A stretch of DNA of 64,000 bases from JACSRF01 sp963695505 (GTDB lineage: Bacteria > Chloroflexota > Anaerolineae > Promineifilales > Promineifilaceae). Positions 1-9,665 of this stretch are shown here, one piece after another. How positions within the stretch are numbered: the first letter of the stretch is position 1; the number at the start of each line of letters is the position of its first letter. The notes beneath the pieces were generated by a model, which made no database searches, was not told the DNA's origin, and saw nothing but the letters and a program-made list of their open reading frames with translations. The translations under genes were made by a program, and so were the position numbers. Where the stretch lies: NCBI GenBank assembly GCA_963695505.1, contig CAVOGX010000006.1, positions 62,001-126,000 of the forward strand, in the 5' to 3' direction.

Positions 1-1527
<1,527 letters not shown>

Positions 1528-1747
1528 AAAAAAACTCCTGTAGTTGCATGGTCAACGAGTAAGTTTACTGTGTTATTTGGGAGTGGCAAGCGCCATGCCG
1601 AGAATATCAGCAATTCTCAATTTGCTCATTGGCGCTCATGAATGAACTCATGGGCTGGTACAAGAAATGCGCTTGAGCGCGTTGCCTTACCGTTCTTCAA
1701 GAACCGCCAGCCTTAATTACTTCCCACTGGCAATCCTCCCATCATGG

Positions 1748-1753
1748 TATAAT
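1748..1753 (+). promoter_or_regulatory. -10 element TATAAT upstream of antitoxin gene
   Basis: A perfect TATAAT hexamer lies 30 bases before the antitoxin start and ahead of its GAGGTGAAAAG ribosome-binding region. No convincing -35 hexamer is visible at 16-18 bases, so the call rests on the -10 alone. Confidence 0.5.
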
Positions 1754-1783
1754 TTAGCCAGACAAGTTGACCGAGGTGAAAAG

Positions 1784-2080
1784 ATGGCAGGTACCAGTAT
1801 GATTACGGCTATTTATGAACAGGGCGTCTTACGGCCGTTGACCCCATTACCATTGCAAGAAAAACAAACTGTGCAAATTCAGATATTGATGGCAGACACA
1901 TCGGATCAAATGCAACAAGCCATTCTTGCGCTGACTACGGCAGGTTTGATTACACCGCCACCAGGGCAATCGGCTGCTGTCCATTTATCAGACGAAGAAC
2001 GACGCGCCCTGGCTGACAGATTGGGAAAAGCGGCTACCAAACCTCTCTCAGAGATCATTATTGAGGAACGAGGGCAATGA
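1784..2080 (+). CDS. AF2212/PG0164-like antitoxin of a PIN toxin-antitoxin pair
   Basis: A 98-residue protein whose N-terminal part (MITAIYEQGVLRPLTPLPL) matches the short beta-strand domain typical of AF2212/PG0164-like (DUF104-type) antitoxins that bind PIN toxins and their promoters. The ATG at 1784 is chosen because GAGGTGAAAAG stands just upstream; the frame is open further upstream but without a site or conserved residues. Its stop overlaps the next start by four bases (ATGA), so the two genes are probably translationally coupled. The C-terminal half (HLSDEERRALADRLG) looks helical and probably contacts the toxin; this is inferred from family architecture. Confidence 0.8.
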   Translation: MAGTSMITAIYEQGVLRPLTPLPLQEKQTVQIQILMADTSDQMQQAILALTTAGLITPPPGQSAAVHLSDEERRALADRLGKAATKPLSEIIIEERGQ

Positions 2081-2544
2081 TACAGGCTTACTTCTTCGAT
2101 AGCAGCGCGTTGGTTAAGCGCTATGTACAAGAGATGGGATCAGCCTGGGTACAAACTGTCACTGCGTATCAAGCGGCGAACCAATTGATCGTGGCGCGTA
2201 TTACTTGGGTAGAAGTATTAAGCGCATTTGCCCGGTTGCAACGCGAGGGGAATTTATCGTTGGCAGATGTAGCAGCCGTTACGCAAACCTTCCAATTTGA
2301 CTTCGATACACAATATCAAGTCGTTGATTTTGACCAATCTTTGGCTCAAAAAGCCGGTCAGTTGGTGCAACGCCACCCTCTACGCGCTTACGACAGCGTG
2401 CAGCTTGCTTCTGCCCTAAAGTTGCAACCTGTCTTTGTCCAATTTCCCGAAGTTTCATTCACATTTGTAACCGCAGACAAACGGTTATTAACTGTAGCGC
2501 AGGCGGAGGGGTTGGTAGCGGATAACCCCAATAACCATTCTTGA
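2077..2544 (+). CDS. PIN-domain ribonuclease toxin (VapC-like)
   Basis: A 155-residue PIN-fold endoribonuclease, the toxin of the pair that starts at 1784. The acidic metal-binding residues are in place: Asp8 in FFDSSALVKRY, Glu46 in TWVEV, Asp106 in AYDSVQLA and Asp134 in TADKRL. Family members cleave tRNA or rRNA loops and are neutralised by the neighbouring antitoxin; the RNA target here cannot be told. The start overlaps the antitoxin stop (ATGA). A hairpin follows six bases after the stop. Confidence 0.88.
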   Translation: MIQAYFFDSSALVKRYVQEMGSAWVQTVTAYQAANQLIVARITWVEVLSAFARLQREGNLSLADVAAVTQTFQFDFDTQYQVVDFDQSLAQKAGQLVQRHPLRAYDSVQLASALKLQPVFVQFPEVSFTFVTADKRLLTVAQAEGLVADNPNNHS

Positions 2545-2550
2545 GGAGGA

Positions 2551-2572
2551 GTTCGCATCCTCAGATGCGAAC
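2551..2572. terminator. Nine-bp perfect hairpin after the toxin gene
   Basis: GTTCGCATC and GATGCGAAC form a perfect stem with a CTCA loop just downstream of the PIN toxin stop. There is no T run, so it may be a factor-dependent end or mRNA-stabilising structure rather than an intrinsic terminator. The rest of 2573-2819 shows no gene that I can support. Confidence 0.4.
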
Positions 2573-2819
2573 GGTAGGCATCTGAAGACGCCCGACTCCA
2601 CAGCCATTCAACCCGCTGAAGCAGTCACCACGAACTTCTCCGCGCCATCTCGCCCGAAAACAGGGCAAATGAGTAACATTATAGGCGAGACAGGCAGGAG
2701 ATGAGGCTTTGGTGACTGGTCAAGGGGTCGCCCCGCCTGTCCTGCCCGTACAACGATGTACATACTTCGAATTGCTCCAGGAAATGCGGTGGCGCGTATT
2801 TCCTTTATTCACACAGCCT

Positions 2820-2839
2820 TTTACAATGAAAATTGTAAA
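2820..2839. promoter_or_regulatory. Perfect palindrome, possible operator
   Basis: TTTACAAT, a four-base spacer and ATTGTAAA form a perfect inverted repeat about 75 bases before the small membrane protein start. Its form suits a dimeric repressor site, but no regulator or promoter can be tied to it. Confidence 0.3.
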
Positions 2840-2911
2840 CGAGCGACACCGGGCCACATTAGCTGACCGGGCTATAAAGCTCAGTATCAGCGATAGTGGT
2901 AAAGGCTATTT

Positions 2912-3118
2912 ATGATGATGGTGAAACTCCTGGGTGGTTTACCTACGCTTGCGGGAACTGGCGCTGCTTTTGTCAGTTGGATATTTATCAGTTATTTGCT
3001 CACCGACCAGGTAAATTGGCTTATCGCCATATTCTTTGCCTCTGTATTCGGCTTTGCCTATGGCACGGCAGCCTATGTATGGCAGCTTAGGAAACGGCGC
3101 CAGAATTCAGACCTGTAG
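2912..3118 (+). CDS. Small two-helix membrane protein of unknown function
   Basis: A 68-residue protein that I do not recognise. It has two hydrophobic stretches (about residues 5-28 and 33-57) separated by TDQVN, and ends in a basic tail (QLRKRRQNSDL), so it probably sits in the inner membrane with the tail inside. The start is one of three ATG/GTG codons in a row at 2912-2920. The stop lies in the left arm of a 17-bp inverted repeat shared with the convergent methyltransferase gene. Confidence 0.5.
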   Translation: MMMVKLLGGLPTLAGTGAAFVSWIFISYLLTDQVNWLIAIFFASVFGFAYGTAAYVWQLRKRRQNSDL

Positions 3119-3180
3119 AGCCAGGCACAGGGCGCTTTCTCTTTCAGTGACCGGCACTTTTATGCCCTGTGCCTGGCTCT
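3117..3180. repeat. 17-bp perfect inverted repeat between convergent genes
   Basis: The arms at 3117-3133 and 3164-3180 are exact reverse complements (AGAGCCAGGCACAGGGC). The left arm contains the stop codon of the small membrane protein. The right arm encodes the C-terminal DRARHRA of the convergent methyltransferase. It could act as a bidirectional terminator although no T run follows on either strand. Confidence 0.6.
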
Positions 3181-4407
3181 GTCTGTAAATTGCCACAGCG
3201 AAACCGTTTCCACATGGTAGGTTTGCGGACGCATGTCAATGGGCTGCACGACCACCAGTTGGTAGCCTGCTTTGGCCATGAATTTGCCATCGCGGGCCAG
3301 GGTAGCCACGTCGCTGCTGACGTACACTAGCCGTTCCGCTCGCAGGTTCGTGATGGCTTCGCGGGCCTCGCGGGTCAATCCGCTGGCCGGGGGATTCATG
3401 ACCACTACGTCAGGCTGCACGTCCAGCGCGGGCAGAATGTCTTCGACCCAGCCGGTGTAGAGGGTGACGTTGTTGACGTCTGGCAGGTTTACGGCCGTGT
3501 CCGCCACAGCATCCTCATTCAGCTCAATGGCCACTACCTCAGCCGCTGCCTCGGCCAAAAAGGCAGTGAGCAGCCCCACGCCGCTGTACAGCTCCAACAC
3601 CGTTTCCTGACTGCGCAGGTTGGCGTAAGCCAACACCTGGTCAACCACCAGCGCTGCTGCCACTGGGCTGGGGGGAAAAAAGCAGCCTGGCGACACGCGG
3701 AAGTCGCGCCCCTTCACCGACTGCACGATGAAATTGTCGCCGATGAGGGAAGCGGCCGTGCCGTCGGGCAGGACAATGGCCACGGAGATGGGGAAGTCCG
3801 CTTCCATTTCGGGCGGTTCTACGTCGTTCACTTCCAGGGCAGCAAGCAGCGCCTCATCGTCACCCATGCGCAAGGTAAGCTGGCGCAGGTTGGGCAGCTC
3901 CAGGTCAATGTCTTGCAGCAGTGCCGCCAGCGCCGGGTGGCTGATGGGGCAGGTAGTGATGGGGATGACCCGCTTTTCGGCAGGGGACCATAGGCCAAAA
4001 CCCCCTTCTGCTGTAGGGCTGAGGGGTAACTCTATGCTGTAGCCCCAGGGCGCAGGGTTGGGCAGGGTGGGTTGTACAGGCACATCCTGGAAATTACCGA
4101 TGCGCTGAAACTGGTCGCGCACAATGTCCTGCTTAAAGCGCAGTTGAGCCGCGTACGCCATGTGCTGGAAGTGACAGCCGCCACACGTACCAAAGTGGGG
4201 GCAGGCGGGCGTTACCCGTTCGGTGGCGGGGGTCAATATTTCTTCCAGCCGGGCGTGGGCGTGATGGGCTTTTTCTTCTACCAGGATTACGCGCACGGCT
4301 TCGCCGGGGATGGCGTATGGCACAAAAATGGTACGGCCGTCAGAATCATGCCCTATGGCGGCGCCGCCGTTAGCAACGGCCGTTATGTTTATCGTGAGTG
4401 TTTTCAT
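3160..4407 (-). CDS. TrmA/RlmD-type RNA uracil-5-methyltransferase homologue with altered catalytic site
   Basis: A 415-residue member of the TRAM plus iron-sulfur plus SAM-methyltransferase family that makes 5-methyluridine in rRNA or tRNA. The N-terminus is a TRAM domain (about 1-60). The Fe-S cysteines are present (CPHFGTCGGC at 69-78 and a fourth in TTCPISHP), as is the SAM site VLELYSGVGLL. The catalytic nucleophile, a Cys in YVSCNP of E. coli RlmD, is Ser365 here (YVSSDVATLARD), and the DPAR-type motif reads NPPASG. The general-base Glu (YHVET) is kept. The ATG at 4407 is chosen because the TRAM domain begins there; the 64 codons upstream come mainly from repeats. Methyl transfer by the usual covalent route is doubtful. 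Confidence 0.85.
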   Translation of the reverse strand: MKTLTINITAVANGGAAIGHDSDGRTIFVPYAIPGEAVRVILVEEKAHHAHARLEEILTPATERVTPACPHFGTCGGCHFQHMAYAAQLRFKQDIVRDQFQRIGNFQDVPVQPTLPNPAPWGYSIELPLSPTAEGGFGLWSPAEKRVIPITTCPISHPALAALLQDIDLELPNLRQLTLRMGDDEALLAALEVNDVEPPEMEADFPISVAIVLPDGTAASLIGDNFIVQSVKGRDFRVSPGCFFPPSPVAAALVVDQVLAYANLRSQETVLELYSGVGLLTAFLAEAAAEVVAIELNEDAVADTAVNLPDVNNVTLYTGWVEDILPALDVQPDVVVMNPPASGLTREAREAITNLRAERLVYVSSDVATLARDGKFMAKAGYQLVVVQPIDMRPQTYHVETVSLWQFTDRARHRA

Positions 4408-4424
4408 AGCTGTTTGAAAGAGAT

Positions 4425-4483
4425 TGGGGATTAGAGATTGGAGATTCAACAATCTTGATTCATTAATCTCCAATCTCCAATCT
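4425..4483. repeat. GATTGGAGATT-type degenerate hairpin repeat
   Basis: Tandem 8-9 bp units (GAGATTGG, GGATTAGA) run one way and their complements (AATCTCCAATCTCC) run back, separated by a short loop, giving an extended imperfect hairpin between two minus-strand genes. The same family recurs at about 9640, 10470, 12550, 13260, 19715, 40085 and 48003. Confidence 0.75.
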
Positions 4484-5104
4484 CTATAATCGGCCACTGG
4501 CAATGAACATGGTAAAAGAGACCATGAACCAATGGATGAGCCAGGGATAGACAAAGGAACCGGTGCGCCAGGCCACAAAGCCGAAAGCTGCACCGCCAAA
4601 TATCGTACTCAACGTTTCTAATTCCGGCTTGCCCAGATGCATGAAGACGAAGGGCACAGCCTGCAGAAATATGGCCGGTCCCGGGCCAAAGATGCGGGCA
4701 TAGGCAAAGAGCAGGAACCCGCGCCAGATAAATTCCCAGCCAAACATCTCGATGCCATTTAGCCAGAGCGTTCGCCCAATTTCGGGGTAGGCGCGTTTTT
4801 CATAGTAGGCCTGCATCTCTGGGGAGCGGGCTAAAAACCAGAGGATGAGACCCATGCCCAGGATGGCAACGGCCGTCCACGCTAAGCCCTCTTTCCAGTT
4901 GCCCAGACGGAAGCCATACTCGGCCGGCGATTCGCGAAACAGCAGCACAATAACGGCCATAGGGATGACGAAGTAAAAGATAAAGCGGTCATACGCCTTC
5001 ACGCCCGTTATTTCGTGGTTGTACCGGTCGAGCAGGGGCACGATGGTGGTCAGAATGATTAAAAAGGTTAGTTTAAGGTCAAAGGCAACGCCGCCAATGG
5101 TCAT
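4484..5104 (-). CDS. CPBP-family intramembrane protease-like protein
   Basis: A 206-residue polytopic membrane protein with about six to seven hydrophobic segments and the three short motifs of the CPBP/Rce1 (Abi) family: WEFIWRG (Glu124, Arg128), FVFMH (His156) and HWFMVS (His191). The first Glu of the usual EExxxR is Trp here, so proteolytic activity is less certain. Bacterial members act in protein processing, bacteriocin self-immunity or membrane protein maturation; no partner is evident. The start at 5104 has AGGAA upstream. A GATTGGAGATT repeat abuts its 3' end. Confidence 0.82.
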   Translation of the reverse strand: MTIGGVAFDLKLTFLIILTTIVPLLDRYNHEITGVKAYDRFIFYFVIPMAVIVLLFRESPAEYGFRLGNWKEGLAWTAVAILGMGLILWFLARSPEMQAYYEKRAYPEIGRTLWLNGIEMFGWEFIWRGFLLFAYARIFGPGPAIFLQAVPFVFMHLGKPELETLSTIFGGAAFGFVAWRTGSFVYPWLIHWFMVSFTMFIASGRL

Positions 5105-5142
5105 AGAAGGTTCCTGATGGGCAAAAGTATCCGAAAATCGGT

Positions 5143-5204
5143 GTTCAATCTTCAGTATTCAGCGGCCTTTTTTGCCAACTGAATACTGCTCACTGAATAC
5201 TGGC
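5143..5204. repeat. CAGTATTCAG inverted repeat
   Basis: CAGTATTCAG at 5153 is answered by CTGAATACTG at 5179 and a second CACTGAATACTGG at 5191, around a T-rich loop. It resembles the other short interspersed hairpins of the window in style but uses a different word. Confidence 0.55.
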
Positions 5205-5205
5205 A

Positions 5206-5526
5206 TTAGGGGGCCGGGGCAATGCCCACGAGTAGGGTAAGGCGGGTGTTGCCTTGGTTTGCCACACCATGGACGATGCCGGCGGGTGCCCAAACCACCT
5301 GGTTTGTAACGGCCGTTACTCGCTCTTCGCCCAGCCAAAACACGCCCGTGCCCTCTATCACAACATAAAACTTATCCTGGTCCTCGTGGTCGTGAGGCTT
5401 TTGCACCTGTCCCGGTTCCAAGCAGTTTAAACCCAGCAGCAAAGCTTCGCTAGAAAAGAGCGTGGTTTTGTAGAATTTGTCGTCCCGTTGGCCCACAAAA
5501 TCTTCTATCGTTTTAATCAATTCCAT
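5206..5526 (-). CDS. Single-domain cupin protein
   Basis: A 106-residue cupin. Motif 1 is HDHEDQDKFYVVIEGTG with His45, His47 and Glu58 positioned to bind a metal, and motif 2 contains His86 in PAGIVHGV. Small cupins serve as isomerases, dioxygenases or sugar- and metal-binding proteins, and the sequence does not decide which. The start at 5526 has GAGGAAATT upstream. It seems to be a single-gene unit between a repeat and a terminator. Confidence 0.85.
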   Translation of the reverse strand: MELIKTIEDFVGQRDDKFYKTTLFSSEALLLGLNCLEPGQVQKPHDHEDQDKFYVVIEGTGVFWLGEERVTAVTNQVVWAPAGIVHGVANQGNTRLTLLVGIAPAP

Positions 5527-5596
5527 AATTTCCTCAAGCGCGGCTTCGCGATTTTTCTTTCAGTAAGTTTAACCGTTCTTCCGCGGATGTGCAGAT

Positions 5597-5637
5597 CAAA
5601 AAGAGCGCGCCTGACCAACGGCCAGGCACGCCCTCTA
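5597..5637 (-). terminator. Intrinsic terminator after the SWIM protein gene
   Basis: Read on the minus strand, an imperfect GC-rich stem (AGAGGGCGTGCCTG against CAGGCGCGCTCT) is followed by a run of five T. It lies about 30 bases past the SWIM gene stop. Confidence 0.65.
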
Positions 5638-5665
5638 AAATCTATGCGATTGTGTAAACGCTGAA

Positions 5666-5908
5666 TCAGGCCAACTTAACCATATTCGCCAGAACGCGTT
5701 CCAAAGCCATAATGTGGGTACAAACCTCGTGCCGCGACCGGTTGTAATTACAGTCACAGATCCAGGTGCCATCGTTGTATTCCACCAGGTGGCTGCCGTT
5801 GTTATCGCCTTTTATGGTTGCTTTTAAAGAGATGAAGTCAATACGGTCACTGCGTTCCTCTGCGTAAATTTTAGATTTTTCAATTTTACTGATTCTCGCG
5901 TAGTCCAT
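5666..5908 (-). CDS. Small SWIM zinc-finger protein
   Basis: An 80-residue protein with a C-terminal SWIM-type zinc site: Cys51 and Cys53 in ICDC, then Cys63 and His65 in EVCTH. SWIM domains bind DNA or protein and are usually part of larger proteins, so a free-standing one is uncommon. The ATG at 5908 is chosen because AGAGGAGAAC stands eight bases upstream; the open frame upstream crosses a terminator hairpin and cannot be coding. The N-terminal half (ARISKIEKSKIYAEERSDRI) is charged. Function is unknown. Confidence 0.75.
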   Translation of the reverse strand: MDYARISKIEKSKIYAEERSDRIDFISLKATIKGDNNGSHLVEYNDGTWICDCNYNRSRHEVCTHIMALERVLANMVKLA

Positions 5909-5966
5909 GCTATAGGTTCTCCTCTCTGCGATTGATTTCCTGCTGCCAACTTTGAACAGGCCCAAT

Positions 5967-5997
5967 AAACAAAAACGCACGCCAAGCAGCGTGCGTT
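5967..5997 (-). terminator. Terminator-like hairpin in the leader of the SWIM gene
   Basis: On the minus strand AACGCACGC, a six-base loop and GCGTGCGTT are followed at once by TTTGTTT. This is a good intrinsic terminator placed 60-90 bases before the SWIM protein start. It either ends an upstream transcript now displaced by the IS element or works as an attenuator. Confidence 0.6.
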
Positions 5998-6286
5998 CAA
6001 ACAAAAAAAATGTGTGCAGTAGGTGCATTTTTGCTTAGTTCACCCATGTTTCAAGTATAGCGCAGCCAAGCGCCAAGTCAAAGGTTTATTTTGCTTCGTA
6101 GGGTAATCGCCGGGTGCTTTTTTGTTGGCGATCTGGAGCCTGAAACTTGGTAAAATATTGCCTATCCCGGTGTCTTTTCTGGCAATTGAGACGGCGTTTC
6201 GCTGATGAAATGGGTGGATTTCCAGGGAGTCTGGGCAGCGAGCATACGCCGATTCAAGGTGTGAAATGCCCGTTAATTCGCGAATT
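5998..6286. other. Intergenic stretch left of the insertion sequence
   Basis: No gene can be supported here. A short plus-strand frame beginning at 6147 crosses into the IS element and has no recognisable product or ribosome-binding site. The last nine bases before the IS are the left target duplication. Confidence 0.4.
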
Positions 6287-6295
6287 GTTTACAAA

Positions 6296-7297
6296 ACCTA
6301 ATGTGCAACTTTCAAGCGGCCACCAAATCATCTAAGTGAAGAGGCGGTCGGCCCAGTTGCAAATTGATGAACACACAAACCGTGTGAGAAAGTACCTTAC
6401 GAATCAAACGATGTTGATAATGCCACAGGTCATGAGCACGCGTCTTGGTGATGTGGTAACGCTCAGTCAAGTGTGAACCCACTGTTTCGACCAGTTTACG
6501 CCAACGATTGCATGTTTTGATGACAGATACCGGAGGCTTGGTTCTCATGTTCTTACGGGCAGGTACCACAAGCTCGATGTGTCGTTTTCGGGCTAAATTC
6601 TCCTGACGCCAGCTATCAACAAAACCTTTATCTGCCGGAATCACACCTTCAAAGCCGGTAATCAAGTCATCCAGGAGTTGACAGTCGTGAGGACGAGCCG
6701 GCAACAAAGGGTAGTGAATAATCATACCCACTCGTGAAATGCGGAGACCTAACTTGAACCCATAGTAGTGCAGGTCTTTGGCGGCACAGTAACCATAATC
6801 GGCATCTCCTTGGAAACAGTGGTCCCGTTGACTGCGTGTATAGGTGCAGACAGGTAACGGTAAGGTGTCAATGATTTGCACACAGTCATTCGCTTGTCCG
6901 CTGACCTGCGTTAATCGTTGTTGAATCAATGCTTTGATAGCCCATAGATTAGCGGCCTGCCGGACAAAAATTGTTCTTTCACGCAGATGAGGAAAGAAAT
7001 GGTGGTAGTGGGCATGAAAATAGTCATAGATGTCTTCATCCTGATACAAACCGAAATACTCGCCGCAGATTTCAAGGGTGATAACCTCTTCATCGGTCAA
7101 AGCAGGAGAAAAACCGCGCCTGCGGATGGGATATTGAGCAACAACAACTGGATAATGTTCACACACCAAGCAGTACACCATAATGATAAAATAGTCTCTG
7201 GACATCGGGAATTCTCCTCGTTAATGAATAGTTGGTTAGTACCCCTATTCTAAAAGGAGTCACCCGATGTCCAAATCAAAAATAAGTTGCACATTAT
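6296..7297. mobile_element. IS982-family insertion sequence with 9-bp target duplication
   Basis: A 1.0-kb element holding one transposase. The ends share TAATGTGCAACTT as inverted repeats (about 6299-6311 and 7284-7296). Outside them the nine bases GTTTACAAA occur directly repeated at 6287-6295 and 7298-7306, as expected for a target-site duplication. The intact duplication, intact transposase and lack of ACGGCCGT inside the element suggest recent arrival. Confidence 0.88.
6312..7205 (-). CDS. IS982-family DDE transposase
   Basis: A 297-residue cut-and-paste transposase. It has the DDE-type core with Asp in IIDTLPLPVC, Asp in VIPADKGFVD and a basic C-terminal segment ending in KVLSHTVCVFINLQLG, all typical of the IS982 family, and its length is near the family norm. 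The start at 7205 has GGAG eight bases upstream. The gene fills almost the whole element, ending within the left inverted repeat. It is uninterrupted and probably active. Confidence 0.9.
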   Translation of the reverse strand: MSRDYFIIMVYCLVCEHYPVVVAQYPIRRRGFSPALTDEEVITLEICGEYFGLYQDEDIYDYFHAHYHHFFPHLRERTIFVRQAANLWAIKALIQQRLTQVSGQANDCVQIIDTLPLPVCTYTRSQRDHCFQGDADYGYCAAKDLHYYGFKLGLRISRVGMIIHYPLLPARPHDCQLLDDLITGFEGVIPADKGFVDSWRQENLARKRHIELVVPARKNMRTKPPVSVIKTCNRWRKLVETVGSHLTERYHITKTRAHDLWHYQHRLIRKVLSHTVCVFINLQLGRPPLHLDDLVAA

Positions 7298-7346
7298 GTT
7301 TACAAAGTATTCTACGGCGCGCACCACTATGAAGCAGACCAGCTTG

Positions 7347-9610
7347 TTACGGTTCTATGCGGATTCTCGCCAGGAGTAAATGATCGTCAATCCAGTGACC
7401 GTCTGCGGCAATAATATTTTGTGTTTGCCTTGTGGATGGGTCAAGCAGAGCCACGTGAACAACATAATCGGCGGGCGCAACGGCCGTTTCCAGGACATGC
7501 TCTGTCATGATCACGAACCCCACCTGCCAATTGCTTATTTGGGGCACAAGGGGGGTGGTCATGCTCCAAACCTGGTCCCACGGCTCTCCCGGCGGGCGAC
7601 GCAGCCCCACTTCTGCCAGATAATCAGGCGGAACCTCTTGCAATGCTTCCCAATACAGCCGCACTGTCAACGGTTCCCCTGCCGCCAGCGTGCGCCGATC
7701 ATAGTCATATCCCACCAGCCGGATTTCGTCGTTGAAATTCTGGTTTTGCGGATTGGGGTAAGTCCCGGGTAGGGACTGAATGGTGACGTCGGCCAGCGGC
7801 AGCGCATCGCCCAGCCCCGAGCCGTCAGCGGCGGTGATGCCCAAACGGTATCCTTCCACCGGGGCATACAGCCCCACGCTAAGAGTGGCGACTTCTGGCG
7901 CATATGCGGTTTCGGGCAGGTACAGGCGAATGGACTCCACAAAGCGGTCGCCGGGCCGCCACAGGCTGCTGGGGAAATTGCCCAGCCCGGGATGTGTGTC
8001 GCGCTGTGCCACCATGCCCACATCGTCCTGCAGGTGGACAAATAGCAGGAAGTTGCCGGGGGGCGTGGCCAGAACCTCCCAGATACAGCTTTATGTCAAT
8101 GTAGTCACCAGGAGAAACGGCCGTTTCCGCAACCTCATACCCCCGCAGCACCACAAAGCTGTCAAATTGGGCATTAATCACGTTGGGCACATCCGCATCG
8201 GCAAAAGATGGCGGCCGCGCGTAGGCCGGAGCCAGGTAACCAAACAGCGCCACCAAGAGAGAGGGTGAACATGGCGAGATTTGTGAGCACGGCGAGGAAG
8301 ATTTCGGGTTTTGGATTTCGGATTTGGGAGGGGCAGTTGCACCATTGACCATTAGCAATGAGTTCCCACCATTGGCTGAGGCCGAAAAAGAGCAAAATGG
8401 CCAGCGAGGGCAGCGCCGGGAAGAAAAAGCGCCCATGGGCCCCGCGGGGCTGATGAGCAAATAGTTGAAAATAACGCCGAAAAACAGGGCCACATTCAGC
8501 GCCAGCAGCAGCAGCGGGAAACCGGCCTGGCGCAAATCAGGGCGGCGGCGCAGCAGAGGCAGCGCCAGCCCTGCGGTGGCAAACAGGGCCAGCCACCACA
8601 GCCCGCTGTAAATGGCCTGCGGCAGGGGTACTTGCCCATAGCCAAAGCGCCCCCACAGGCTGGTCCAGACGTAGGGCAGCTCAAAAATGGCCACGCCCCA
8701 ACTTTCGGCGGGGTCGCGCACGCCCCACAGTTCGGTCAGCCGCTCTACGCCGGTGGGTTCGCCGTACAAAAGCTGGTTGCGCACAAACCACCAGCCGGCC
8801 ACCAGCAGCGTCGCCGCGGCAATAGCGATGTTGATTTGCCACCACAGCCGCCACTGCTTTTTGCGCCAGGCCGTCCAGGTAACGGCCGTTTCGATACTCA
8901 GGGCAATGGCCGCCAGATTAAACTTGCTCAGCAGCGCCAGCCCAAACAGCACCCCCAGAATGAAGCCCCAGCGGCGGCTCAACCCCTTTTCGTCGCGCAG
9001 CAGGCGCACGCAGCCCAGCGTCACCGCTGCCCCCGCCAGCGCGGCAATGATGTCGTTGTTGATGGCCCCGGCCATAAAGGCAAACATGGGGTTGAAGGCC
9101 ACAAAGGCGGCGGCGCCGACGGCCAGAAACGGCCGTTCTCGCCAGATCGCCCGCGCAATGGCCCACGTCAGCCACACCACCCCCGCGCCAATGAGCACAT
9201 TCAGCGCCCGCGCCAGGTGCGCGGCCAGCGCCTCCCCGCGCCACGGCCACGCCTCATCCGCACCGTGCAGGTACTGATTCTTATTGTCGTTGCCCACTTC
9301 CCAATAGCGGTAGGCCCAAAACGGATTTTGCGGCGGAGCATAACAAACCGGGCGGCCCGTATCAATCCAGGAGGTCAGCAGCGCTGCCGCCGCATAGTAA
9401 AGCGGCGGATGATGGGCCTGGGTGCGGCAGCTCGTTCTCCCCTTGCACCGGCAGGGCGCCTTCTGTGGCTACGTAGCGCACAAAGCGGTAATGACGCAGC
9501 TCATCCGTGGCTTCGTGCAGCGGATTGACCACGCTGTAACCCAGGCTGACAGCACAAACAAAATCAGAATGATGGCGATGGCAATGCGACCAGTGCGTTC
9601 TTGGTCCAAA
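7347..9610 (-). CDS. GT39/PMT-type membrane glycosyltransferase, several frameshifts
   Basis: One gene broken into at least four frames that together give a polytopic glycosyltransferase of the ArnT/PMT superfamily, which moves sugars from polyprenyl-phosphate carriers outside the membrane. The N-terminal loop NPLHEATDE and HHPPLYYA resemble family motifs; about ten membrane helices follow, then a C-terminal soluble domain (NDEIRLVGYDYDRR, VRLYWEAL) of the beta-sandwich type also seen in the two next genes. Shifts lie near 9540, 9427, 8435, 8280 and 8075. The start is uncertain; TTG codons at 9615-9607 follow AGGAG. A degenerate repeat at 8295-8345 is read through as IRNPKPEI. Confidence 0.8.
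8295..8345. repeat. GGATTTCGGATTT-type repeat inside glycosyltransferase gene
   Basis: Tandem units GATTTCGG, GTTTTGGATTTCGG and ATTTGG stand inside the coding region, close to one of its frameshifts. Same style as the other intragenic degenerate repeats. Confidence 0.5.
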
Positions 9611-9665
9611 AACAACTCCTTGAAAGCAAATTGAAGCCTGGAGATGGTTGGTTAGTCTCCAGGCT

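Noticed and set aside
2709..2915. Possible 68-codon gene before the small membrane protein
   Set aside because: No ribosome-binding site, mixed composition, and it overlaps a palindrome that looks regulatory.
6270..7420. A gene interrupted by the IS element
   Set aside because: Joining the flanks gives an open plus-strand frame of about 45 codons starting at an ATG near 6270, but it runs over the end of the convergent glycosyltransferase gene and has no recognisable product.
8632..9528. Open frame of 298 codons on the plus strand
   Set aside because: It is antisense to a glycosyltransferase and is a low-complexity, His/Gln/Pro-rich product typical of a shadow frame.
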